64,000 bases of DNA from Tritrichomonas musculus. Taxonomy: Eukaryota; Parabasalia; Tritrichomonadida; Tritrichomonadidae. Of this stretch, positions 30,501 through 39,605 are shown piece after piece (within the stretch, counting starts at the first letter, position 1; each line of letters begins with the position of its first letter). The position numbers and the translations under genes were made by a program. The notes under the pieces were generated by a model. The model had not been told where the DNA came from, did not search any database, and saw only the letters and a list, made by a program, of their open reading frames with translations. The stretch spans positions 1,116,001-1,180,000 of the forward strand of contig JAPFFF010000028.1 in assembly GCA_039105265.1 (NCBI GenBank), given 5' to 3'.

Positions 30501-32291
30501 TTTATTAATCTTATTTTTAACAAAAAAACTGCAATTAATTATGCTGTATCATTAAATAATTTAGATATCGTTAAACGTCTTCTTTCTATTAAAGGAATTG
30601 ACCCAAGCATATATGACCAACAAGGTAAAAATGCACTTACACAGGCAATATCTCTTGGTTCAGTTGAATTTAGTGATATAATTGATGAAATTCTTAAATT
30701 TTATGATAATGAAGTTCATGTCAATCAATGGTTTATTGATGACGTGTATAATAAAATTGGAACAAAAGCAAATTATGATTCATCTAATTGGCCTATTTTT
30801 AAAAAAATACTAAAATCAAAATTAAAACCAAATAAAACTTATTTCAGTGATTGTGAATCAGGTGCAATTTGTTCTTTTTTGGTTTTGGCTTGTTTAAACA
30901 ATGATTTTGAAGTTGTTGAAGTTTTACTTAAAATAGAAAATTCTGATGTTAACTTATATGATATTAGAACCGGCAATACACCATTAATGATTGCAATTAA
31001 TAAAAAAAATATTAAAATTGCTGAATTGTTAATTAAAAATCCAAAAACTAATATAAATTGGATAAATCAAAACAATGAATCAGCAATAACCATTGCAGTT
31101 AAAAATAATTTAATTAAAATAGTTGATCTTCTTTTAAAAGATGAAAGATTTAATCCAATTGAAAGTAGGATTTGTGCTTCATTTATTTTATCAACAGGCG
31201 AAATATCGAAAAAACTAAGTTCATTAGATTATCTTGATGTTAATCAATACATTATTCTTAATTATTCTGAAAAAATAAATGCATTAATTGATTCAGTTGA
31301 AAAAAATGATATTGAAAAAGTTGATTTGATTATTAATCATCCTTCATTTAATAAATACAAATCAGACATAAACAAAGCTATTATATTAGCAACTGAAAAA
31401 AACAACGTCAACATTTTCAAAAAATTGATTCAACTGATTGATAATGATATTTACATCACTAATAAAGAAGGTCAAAACATTCTTTTAATTGCAGCTAATA
31501 ATTTTAGTCTTGATATTATGAATGAAATCTTCAAACATCCTGGATTTGATTCTAAGAAATACCAATTATTGAATATGTTTACGCAAATTTTTTTAAAAAT
31601 ATTAGAAAATAAAAAAATTTCATCATTTATTAAAGTATTAAATATAATACTTGAATATGATGAAAAACATGAACATTTAATTAAAATGAATGAGTTACTT
31701 CCGAATGGAAAAACATTTTTCACAATTATTGAATCTGATTTTAATGAAATATCAAAATTAGTTAATTTTTTGATTGAAAAAGGATGTGATCCAAATAAGC
31801 CAGACAAAAACAATATTTATCCTCTTGAAAAATCAATTGAAATCAGTTCAATTGATTATTTCACTATTTTATTAAATAGTGGTTTAATTAGATACAATGA
31901 ATGCCAAAAAGGATATTTGAATATTGCTGCATCATATTTAAATGTAGAGTATTTAAAGCTTTTATTGGAAAAGATAGATATTAATTCAACAAATTCTAAT
32001 GGTGAAACAGCTTTATTCGAAGCTTGCAAATATGGAAATATTTCAGCTATAAATATATTGTTTCAACACAATGATCTCGATTATCTTCATTGCGATAAAA
32101 ACGGAAATGATGCATTAAAAACACTCATGCAATTAATACCAGAAAATAAACAAGATAAATCAAAAAATGTCGAATTAAAAAGAAGAAAAAATTACCACAA
32201 GAGACTTATTTCAATTATTGAAGCTAACCGTGGCTCATTTAATAGAAAAATTGAAAATGAATGGAACAATGCCGATGAAAATTGGGAATGA
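27543..32291 (+). CDS. Large DUF3447 / ankyrin-repeat protein
   Basis: 1582 residues from ATG 27543 (MKQDKAAILF); an in-frame TTG 18 bp upstream is not a credible start. Residues 1-140 look like the BTB-like N-terminal module of trichomonad proteins (STLNSSCRFNTEMLKETSP, then QIIEILQI). A helical DUF3447-type region follows, with SLINYAALYGSLKCFKFLL near 545. Divergent ankyrin repeats fill the rest; the clearest are about 990-1200 (TAINYAVSLNNLDIVKRLL, NTPLMIAINKKNIKIAELL) and about 1480-1510 (GETALFEACKYGNISAINIL). No transmembrane segment. Presumed cytosolic scaffold or adaptor; the partner is unknown. A single 4.7-kb frame in such AT-rich DNA is strong evidence for an active gene. Confidence 0.85.
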   Translation: MKQDKAAILFTTDSIHYCYPQSNSQLFMFSKSNANIIFEVMPKDFTISTLNSSCRFNTEMLKETSPIISEYVNNHPNERQYTLRITDEKNVLSKFEQLYQGKNVFFEEDELSISRQIIEILQIKNCPSYLKQGVLNNGHNPWMFLLLDTLESGVIIDHTCFINFLRKNCWETFNIITKRRNYKCNIFGIYTSDVIRQFLTKNSIKNEYFYDFEDENEEFQLICDFFNFKMVDINNSNMDSLKFICEDLQINCMIPQIDEFINNYEKMNQKIDEQQPNIDSIDNLIGILYKIKNIGIEKAKFMIIQSKWFKKEEKIQELAAFILQIIKPSFSLQNEMAELLIELSKEEDKTDKFHLLITTIVDYLMNIYMPHFKQLNIEKNEFKIEIHYKEKKNHCKYVNEVISLNNKCVYSFIRILYKRGLIPKEKIIDHLTDYNCQNPYLNAFFLPELIKIDPSNSIKLYINDDYNYELLHKHVLSLYNKYFPNKINLYEQMLDNLEPDDELTKSIRNDDIENLKKIIIRNGLNINKSRVPYNIFDDFDENVSLINYAALYGSLKCFKFLLLNEGEIDDATFYFAISGFNIEIIRIVEQKCPFNNEKQETNYEYLVRYNYLYNNNVKKKYLNFNDINNIIAPTIVMHKNDLFDWLFENNFVCKSENNESLESIAILSAMSGNSHSLIEIMDKGLNLSSNLLQKMIFNSAKNGFYSLTKLLINLFDDKTDKKLIQSNEIDKYYDETNYYNDKSDFDYTLIVQFGSASIFSLLFMKIEQSLLEKTILYAIFMDYRKIVYYFMENLNKLEFTIINESFIELVFTISFEWKRNELYNFLYEKIQKTNPELYTFELYQKLLNTACRNSYLLPIITITEKILEFEPKYDFTDYFIESSTTDLMKFFIDKKVVINYSTISLNTTKLASIDFDIFKLLYDKADISCKYNFYNCIYEAINNKNMKIIDFLLKENKPNGFELFKAIDTKDIKIVDIVLKYNSEPSFINLIFNKKTAINYAVSLNNLDIVKRLLSIKGIDPSIYDQQGKNALTQAISLGSVEFSDIIDEILKFYDNEVHVNQWFIDDVYNKIGTKANYDSSNWPIFKKILKSKLKPNKTYFSDCESGAICSFLVLACLNNDFEVVEVLLKIENSDVNLYDIRTGNTPLMIAINKKNIKIAELLIKNPKTNINWINQNNESAITIAVKNNLIKIVDLLLKDERFNPIESRICASFILSTGEISKKLSSLDYLDVNQYIILNYSEKINALIDSVEKNDIEKVDLIINHPSFNKYKSDINKAIILATEKNNVNIFKKLIQLIDNDIYITNKEGQNILLIAANNFSLDIMNEIFKHPGFDSKKYQLLNMFTQIFLKILENKKISSFIKVLNIILEYDEKHEHLIKMNELLPNGKTFFTIIESDFNEISKLVNFLIEKGCDPNKPDKNNIYPLEKSIEISSIDYFTILLNSGLIRYNECQKGYLNIAASYLNVEYLKLLLEKIDINSTNSNGETALFEACKYGNISAINILFQHNDLDYLHCDKNGNDALKTLMQLIPENKQDKSKNVELKRRKNYHKRLISIIEANRGSFNRKIENEWNNADENWE

Positions 32292-32443
32292 GCTGAAAAA
32301 TAAGCTATTTCTATTTATTTTATAAAAAACTTAAAATATTTATCGACTTATTTTTTTTTAAATTTTTTGCGATGACCATCTCTTCCAATTAAAATGTTGT
32401 CTGTTTTCAAATTGTTAAGAGAAGCCTATGAATTGTTTGATAG

Positions 32444-32635
32444 AGTCGACTCAAAAAGTCCATAAGCGACCAGATAGCCTCACAAAAAGTTCATAAGGGA
32501 CCAGATATAGATTCTTGCTTTATAGCTGAGTATCTAATGCTAAAAGGAACAAGGACCAGATAGGCTCTCAAAAAGTTCTAAGACCACCAGATAGCCTCTC
32601 AAAAAGTTCATAGGCGACCAGATAAATATACCTTC
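32444..32635. repeat. 31-bp minisatellite, about five copies
   Basis: A GACCAGATAGCCTCTCAAAA-type unit followed by AGTTCATAAGC recurs with GACCAGATA (or CCACCAGATA) starting near 32468, 32499, 32553, 32584 and 32615. The spacings are 31, 54, 31 and 31 bp, so one unit carries a 23-bp insertion. It lies at the 3' edge of the Sel1 pseudogene and is not seen elsewhere in the window. Confidence 0.75.
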
Positions 32636-32639
32636 TCAA

Positions 32640-33645
32640 TCTCTTTTGTCTGCCAGCTGCCATTTTGAAGTAGATAATTGCATCTGTTTTGTCAGCATTT
32701 GAATCAACTTCTTCATGTTCAATCATGCTTGCATAATTAAGCATTGCTGAAACATTCCCTTTATCAGCTGCCATCTTGTAATAATGAAGACTTTCTTCTT
32801 TATTTATTTTGACATAATCACCATTGTAAAGCATTGATGTATAAAAGTTCATTGCTGATGCATTTCCTTTCTCAATTGCCATCTTCAAATAACGAAGTGT
32901 CTCCTTTATAGAAAATATTTGAGTAACTGTACATTGAAGCTGCATTTCCTTGATCAGCTGCCAGCTTAAAATAGTTCGCAGCTTCTTCTTTATTAATAAC
33001 AATTCCTTCTCCTTTTTGCAGCATGTTTGCATACTTATTCATTGCAACACAATTTCCTTGATCTGATGACAACTTGTAATATTTGGAGGCTTCTTCTTTA
33101 TCAATAACAATTCCATCTCCTTTGAAAAGCATGTTTGCATATTTATTCATGGATTCACAATTTCCATCAGCAGCTTTTTTGAAATATGAAGCAGCTGCTT
33201 CTTTATTAAGAACAACGCCATCTCCTTTATATAGTAATCGAGAACAGTTACTCATTGCAGCAAAATTTCCTCAATCTGCAGCTATTTTGAAATAAGGAAA
33301 AGCTTTTTCTTTATCAATTGGAATTTCTTGAATCATCCAGAAATAACTGAAGAGATCCTTTAGGCATGTAATCTGTTATAATTGTTGGGCATGGCTCGGA
33401 ATAGATTTGTTGATGTCGCATAAAGTATATTTTCCTTCATAATAAATAAAACCAAGATAAAATTGTGCATCTGCATAATTTTGATTTGCAGCGAGTGTAA
33501 AATAATAAATAGATTTGCTGATGTCATGTGAAATATATTTTCCTTCTGAATAAATATAACCGAGGTAAAATTGAGCTTCAATATCAGAGTTTGTTTCGGT
33601 TGGTTGCACTTCAGAAAATGAATCTGATTCAACAGGCACAATTAC
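32640..33645 (-). pseudogene. Sel1-repeat pseudogene
   Basis: At least six Sel1-type repeats are readable in three frames: AQFYLGYIYSEGKYISHDIS-like repeats at the 5' side (33376-33639), then ANMLFKGDGIVIDKEEASKY and ANMLQKGEGIVINKEEAANY (32872-33255), then ASAMNFYTSMLYNGDYVKIN and AMLNYASMIEHEE (32568-33000). Frame changes lie near 33350 and 32900 and an in-frame stop near 33265. The 5' end and any kinase domain are missing. Sel1 repeats are TPR-like adaptor repeats. The two repeat styles (YLGxIYYEGKY and ANMLxKGDGIV) match the genes at 39.6 kb and 58.3 kb respectively, so the locus may be a mosaic. Confidence 0.75.
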
Positions 33646-33657
33646 ATCACAGAATCA

Positions 33658-34642
33658 TCAAAAGTTAAACACCGAATCATCAAAAGTTACTTTTGTGCTG
33701 TTACCAATGATCAAAATTGATTCATTTTTAGAGCCTTGGAAACAAGAAGCACTAGTGATAGTCAAATTTGATGTCTGGCTCACATTGTAGACCAAATAAA
33801 CTGCATTGTTGTCATCAAGACCCTTTTTTGCACTAGTAAAACATCCACCATCTATTTTGAGTGCTCCTTCAAATGTTTTTTCATACAGAATAGAAGAGAA
33901 CACGTATAATGCTGATGAATCTTTAACATCTTCATCAATGTACAAATTGTTGTCAATTGAGATCACCATTCATTGAACATTGGCCTTTGTTTGAGTGAAA
34001 TTATTGGATTGAATTGTCACTTTGCTATATGATGATATATAGATTGATCCTCCTTTTTCATCTGCTTCATCATTTGGGAACTTTGAGGAAGAAACTTCAA
34101 CAGATGCAGAATTAGATGAGGGTGATAATGAGCTCTCTTTTATGTAGATTGAGCCACCAACACTTTCAATGTCATTCATGAAATATGAATTGTCAATTGC
34201 AACTTTTGCTGCAAAAAGATTCTCTATAATTTTTTGTTTGTGAAGCTACAATTGAAGAACTTAATTTCACGATTTTCATTTGAAACTAAAGAAGTAACAA
34301 AGACTGATCCGCCACTTTTTATTGCACTACAGTTTTCAAATATGAATCCAGTTAATGCAATTGATTTCGCATGTGTTAATACAACAAACAATGCAGATCC
34401 AGAAGCACCATCATCTTTAGATATTATTTGATCATCTTTGAATAAATTTATTCCACTAACTTCCATAAAAACATTTTTATTTGAAATGATTCCTCCTTGA
34501 ATTAAACTTGATGATTTACAATTCAATGAGTTATTAAAAAATACATTGTTTTCCAATACAAAATCATTCTCTTCAATTGAGTCTGAATAAAGACATACAG
34601 AAAGACCATTGAGGCCATAATTTCCTTTAAATGTTGTGTATC

Positions 34643-34650
<8 letters not shown>
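33658..34650 (-). pseudogene. Pmp-like surface protein remnant
   Basis: Three open pieces in different frames carry Pmp-type features: NNVFFNNSLNCKSSSLIQGG and ENCSAIKSGGSVFVTS (34224-34650), ESVGGSIYIKESSLS and KGGSIYISSYSKVTIQSNNF (33970-34179), then a Ser/Val-rich stretch with DGGCFTSAKKG (33658-33969). Signal peptide, stalk and anchor are absent. It stops at a run of about 27 T (34648-34675) on one side and the Sel1 remnant on the other. At least three breaks. Confidence 0.7.
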
Positions 34651-34673
<23 letters not shown>

Positions 34674-34675
34674 GA
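34648..34675. repeat. Poly(T) tract
   Basis: An uninterrupted run of roughly 27 T at the upstream boundary of the Pmp remnant. On the coding strand it reads as A's at the 5' side, so it is not a retrocopy tail of that remnant. Confidence 0.85.
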
Positions 34676-34902
34676 TAAACTTTTGAAAATTCAATATTTT
34701 TTTTATTAATTGGCAATGCGCCTGCAGGTGTGACCGGAGATCGGAGTTCGAATCTTTGAAGTTCCAATTTTCACTTATTTTTCTGAATTATTCTCGTTTT
34801 TAAATTTAAATTTTTAATACCAAATATCATCATTTTGTGAAAAATTTAATATTTTCATCAATTTATAATAAATATGTAATAATGTAAAGTTACAAATGAT
34901 TA

Positions 34903-34974
34903 CTTCTTGTGGTGTAGCGGTATATCACACGAGCTGTAGAAGCTTGAAATGTCGGTTCGACTCCGTCCGAGAAG
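34903..34974 (+). tRNA. tRNA-like gene or tRNA pseudogene (anticodon uncertain)
   Basis: A 72-nt cloverleaf can be drawn: acceptor CTTCTTG/CGAGAAG (7 bp, one T:G), a 3-4 bp D stem (GTGT/ACAC or GTG/CAC), anticodon stem CGAGC/GCTTG, and T arm GTCGG-TTCGACT-CCGTC with one T:T mismatch. TGGTGTAGCGG fits the A box and GGTTCGACTCC the B box exactly. A T-run follows directly, as for a Pol III terminator. The drawn loop is TGTAGAA, which puts G where U33 should be; a one-base shift gives CTGTAGA, the tRNA-Tyr (GTA) loop, and the C1-G72 pair also suits Tyr, but the stem then fails. Either a divergent tRNA-Tyr or a pseudogene. Confidence 0.5.
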
Positions 34975-35225
34975 TTTTTTTTACTTTTTTAAAGATTGTC
35001 AAAAACTCCTTATTTTTTCTTCACAAATATTTGTGAAAAAATATTAATTTATCTCAATTTTTTTATTTGAAAAATTATAGGTGGACTCTAACTTGATCTC
35101 CTAAAAAGTCGTAAATAGGATTTAAAGTCTAAAAAGTTTATTTCAAAAAATTATACAAGCAAAGTTCCTTTGAATGAAAACCCTTCATCTTTGAATATTG
35201 CACATTATTCAAGTTATTATAATAA

Positions 35226-35414
35226 ATTGATGTTATTCAATTGATTGGTGTTGTTTGTGGTTCAGTTGCAGCCTTCTTCTTAATGTTGAACATTATCATT
35301 TTAATCATACAAAAGAAAAGAAGATGGAATGAAGTTTATGATGGAAATTTGTTTTCATCTCTTATTCAATTTTACAAAAAAAAATTGAATATTTTTATTC
35401 AATATTTTGAATGA
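35226..35414 (+). pseudogene. Remnant of a surface-protein C-terminal membrane anchor
   Basis: A 62-residue open stretch reads as a classic trichomonad surface-protein end: a 20-residue hydrophobic helix (GVVCGSVAAFFLMLNIIILI) followed by KKRRWNEVYDGNLF and a short tail to a stop. There is no upstream ectodomain in frame. The orientation is opposite to the Pmp remnant at 33.7-34.65 kb, so the two need not derive from one gene. Confidence 0.5.
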
Positions 35415-37677
35415 TTATTTGAGGTTTTTACAAATGTATGGAATGTTTTTTGAAATACTTTTATCTTTTTATATAGTATATATTGATCGGTAACATTGAT
35501 TATTCATATCATACTTATGATGTATTATATATATTTAACTTTATAGACCAATTTATTTTTCCTCATCAAAATGGAATATCTGCATGATACCATCATATAT
35601 GTGCATTTATATTTTCTTAACATATGTTTTATTGTTTTTGAATGATAGTTTGTATTTTATATCACTTATTATTTCACTAATTATGAAGATATTATAAATT
35701 AAATTTACGACTAAAAAAAATGTGATTTTTCTGGAGAGATTGGCTTAACCGTTTAACATAATTTTCGGATATGTTATTATATAATAAAATTAATGGTTTT
35801 TTATCGAGGCAAAGAAACTTGATATAGCCATTAAAAAAAGATAAAAATGTTTGAAAACCAAATCCTCTCAAATAAACGTCTATTTTATTTTAATATTCAT
35901 TTTTTTGAATAAGCACGTTTTTTGGTTCTCACAAAAAATCTTGAATTTTCTGGAAAGACTGGAATAATATTACAAGCTCTAAACAACATATGCCTTATAA
36001 TATAACATATAATGAGGTTTTACCGAGCCAATTATGTTAAATATGTTTCTATTTTAGGATATTTATGTTTGCATAAATTTTTACATAAAAGCTCTTCAAA
36101 TATTTTGTGAGTATAAAATTTGGATTATTTATTTTTATCTCATTAAAACAATTTCTTAAATAGAATTTATATTAAATATATGATATAAATATAATAAAAT
36201 AAATATAAAATGAAACACAAAAATTATTTACAAATAAATGCATATATAATTATAAATCTCCAAATGCATTCAAAATTAAAAACTCATCCTTAATTCAAAG
36301 GTATAAAAATATTTTGATAAAGCATTCATAAATAATTGTATGAGCTATTTTAATTTCTCATTACAGTAAGAAAAAGTATGTTATAGCTCTCAAATTAACT
36401 TATAGCAGAATTGAGAGAAATTTTTATAATTTAAATTAATTTTTTCTTTCCAAGAATATAAATATATTTTTTTATTATTTGCTTTATATATATATATTGT
36501 TTAATTTATTCTTTTTATTGCTTTTGTTATGGATAATACAATAACTATTTTAAAATGTATTTGTTTTGATGATTGAATGAAAAAATTATATTTTCTGAGA
36601 AGGCTATTAATTAAATTTTGATGTTTATCTAAATATTTTATTTACAAAATACTATTGTAAAATAATTTGGAAAAAGAAAAATGAAGAGAAAATAATAATT
36701 TATATCATAACTCATGTTTGATTAGTCTCCATTTACATAATAATAAATAATAAGTTTATTTACATATATATAAGTTAACTAAAAATGATTCACATTAATT
36801 TAATAGCATATATTTATAAATTATTAGATATATACATATAAATGTTCAAACAAACAAATAAATATATAAAATATAATTGTTTTATTAAATATTTTTGCAT
36901 ATATATCAAAAATATTTAAATAATAAATTTTATTTTTTGATAATTTATTGGTTAATTATAGAATTATTACATTTTACATTTGGATAAGATTATTTAAAAA
37001 GCCGCATCCATGTTCTCACAAAAAAAATTAGTCCATTGAAAATTTCAATTCGAACTTTTAGAAAATTGAAAGCCGAATTACAAAAAGTCGCATCCAAATA
37101 CTCACAAATTTTAAATTACATTTATTAAAAAGTTATAGTTCTATTGAAAATTTATTTTGATGAAAAACAAGCAATTTCTCATCATTTTTAATAATCCGCA
37201 TTATATTAACTTGATTAATTTAATCAAAATATGTTAATATAAAAGAAATTAAACATAATATTTTCCTAATTAATTATGGAAATGGCTCATTTGATAATTC
37301 AAATCAATGATGAAGTTGAAAACAGAAATTAACTACATTTGGCAATATCTTTACCAATTACTACTTACCAATTATACATCTTTTATTATACGACAGACAG
37401 TTTTTTGGTGAAAATGAATTTGACTTATATATATATCAATATTTTACTAGACTTGGAATAAAACAGTCATTGACTACTTTATACAAATGATTATTAGATA
37501 ACAGATCTATGTAAAAGCATTAGTGTTACAAAGAATATTATTGACATTATAATGAAAGATTCGACTTCGAGAATTTAACTCTTTAACTTTTTCAATACTT
37601 ATTAATACTTATTAATTGATGATTAAAGAGTTCTTTTTTTTTAAAAAAAAATACGATATCATTTATCAAAGTAATTT
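35415..37677. other. Long AT-rich intergenic region
   Basis: About 2.3 kb with no gene. Diverged direct repeats containing TTTCTGGARAGAYTGG begin near 35730 and 35950. A second pair, AAAAGYCGCATCCA followed by CTCACAAA, lies near 36999 and 37085, and a similar motif is inverted near 47130. The right part should contain the left end of the pogo-like transposon; no clear terminal repeat was found. Confidence 0.45.
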
Positions 37678-39240
37678 TTAAGAATTTAAATCAATTTTTG
37701 TAATTCCATCTTCACTCTCAATAAACAAAGGAGGAATCTTTGAAAGTCCTATTCCCAGATCAACTGAGGACTTTTTTATATTTGACAAAATGGATTTGAT
37801 ATCAATGTCAAAATCTTTTTCGGTGATAGCACGTCCATTCTCTTTGAAGAATTGCAAAGCTAATCCTTCTTCTGAATTTAACCAATAATTTTTTAATAAT
37901 TCAGCTCTTCTTTCATCTGTCATTGCATTTGTTTGAGGATGAATTGCAAATTCAGAAGACAATGGCTGATCAGGATTAAAAGGATATATGCCAGAAGCTG
38001 AAAATCCAGCTTCGATGTTTTTGAATGTAGAACTTTTTCTTAAAGAATTCAAGAATGCTCTGATCAATGACCTCCTTAAATTTTGTGCAGACTGTTTACT
38101 AAGTCCTTGTCCTGTAAAATACAAATCACAATTATCTTTTGATAATTCATCTTTGAAAAACATTTTTAGCGGTGATGCTACAGCCACGTCAAAAGGCTGT
38201 AGCAAATGGCTACAATGTGAAGGCAATAAAATTAGATCAACATTAAACAAGTATAGAAGGAGCAACGCTGTAAAGTTTTCACGACTTTTATGGCCATCAA
38301 CTATAAGCAGGAATCTTTCGTTTTTGAGAGAATCATCGAGTGTCAACCTATAATGTGATATTTGACAAATCAATAAAATACAAAAATATGTAAAAAGATC
38401 TTTGGTCATCCATCCGGCATTGGAACTTCCAAAATAGGCAATATTTGAAAATTCTTCTAGAGTTCTTAACGTTTTTTTCGAAGGCAGTATAATTAAAGGA
38501 TCAAAAACATGTCCTGAAGCTGTAAAGGCCACACAGCCTGTTAAATGTGGAACCTTTACAGCTTCAGGAACCAAAGGCAAGCGTCCTTTCCTTCCCAAAA
38601 CTTTTAATCTTCGTTTCGCATTCAACATAGTCTCATCCATATTTATCAGCAAGCGTTGGTCTCTCTGCAAAACGACACTGTGAATTAAGAAAAAAGAGAT
38701 AATTTTCTGAGCATCACAATGAATTCTTCGAGAGAATTCAATTTGTTGTCCAGAAACAATATGAAACGGTGTATTATTAATAAAATTATATATCCAGGAA
38801 GGTGATGGAAAACTAATATCAGAGAAATGAGATGTAAGATCATTATTGTTCATTTCAATTAAGAGGAAGATTGCTTTGGAAACTCTCTGCTTTTTTAAAT
38901 GATATGCTAAAGAAATAGCATAAACCGAAGGAATACAATTGCAATCATCAGCCGCGTTTCCAATTATTTTTAGAAAAATCTCTTGATCGAATTCTGATAA
39001 ATAGCTTGTTCCTTCTCCCTCCATTCCAGGCCTCCAATACATTAATTGAACAGTTCTCTTGAGGCAATGCACAAGTACATTTTGGCAACTTAATTTAAAT
39101 AAATCAACTAATTCTCTATATGTTTTCTTATAAAATAAACGAAAGTTCAAAATTTGAACCTGGATTTGAGTAAGATAGCCTTTTGATAACGAATATTGTA
39201 TTTCTCTAATTATAGAACTTAGGAATTCTTGCCTTTCCAT
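37678..39240 (-). mobile_element. Pogo-like (Tc1/mariner superfamily) DDE transposase
   Basis: 520 residues from ATG 39240 (MERQEFLSSIIREIQ); the frame is open to a GTG at 39300, which is not a likely start. The N-terminal 150 residues are helical, fitting DNA-binding helix-turn-helix domains. The DDE_1 core has NMDETM (D202), LIVDGHKSR (D315) and LLPSHCSHLLQPFDV (D351). The second and third Asp are separated by 35 residues, the DD35D spacing. All three catalytic residues are present and the frame is intact, so the copy may be active or recently so. Terminal inverted repeats were not identified with confidence; AATACCTCTTT at 39510-39520 is a candidate right end because the same motif ends another element candidate here. 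Confidence 0.85.
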
Positions 39241-39605
39241 TAAAACAATAGCAAACTGGCCAATTATAAGTTTTTGAATAAAAATAATTACAATTTTCAC
39301 CTTATATTTAATCGTTAATGGTGAATTTTTATCAGAAATATACTTATAGCATAATTGTGATAAATCTCACAAATTTTGAATATGTTTTCAAAACTATATT
39401 ATTTTATCAAACTTTTTCTATTAATTATACCATTTTTTTCTCAAATAAAATAATTGCTATAAGATTATTCAATATGCTATAAGACTATTCAAATTACTGT
39501 ATTAATGAAAATACCTCTTTCAAGAATGAACTTTACATTTAAAAAGTTAAATTCAAAATTGTGAAAACTAATTGAATTAGAACTTCATAAATTATCTACC
39601 ATAAA
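39241..39605. other. Spacer between transposase and kinase-Sel1 gene
   Basis: AT-rich. Contains GCTATAAGATTATTCAATAT followed at once by a near-copy GCTATAAGACTATTCAAATT (about 39457-39496), and AATACCTCTTT at 39510-39520, the possible transposon end. Confidence 0.4.

Noticed and set aside
34648-34675. Poly(T) run as the tail of a retrotransposed gene copy
   Set aside because: Its orientation puts A's at the 5' side of the Pmp remnant, not at the 3' end.
34700-34765. Second tRNA-like stretch with GAGTTCGAATC box and a 5-bp T-arm-like stem
   Set aside because: No acceptor or anticodon stem can be paired with it; the A box fails at the invariant A. Probably chance or a tiny tRNA fragment.
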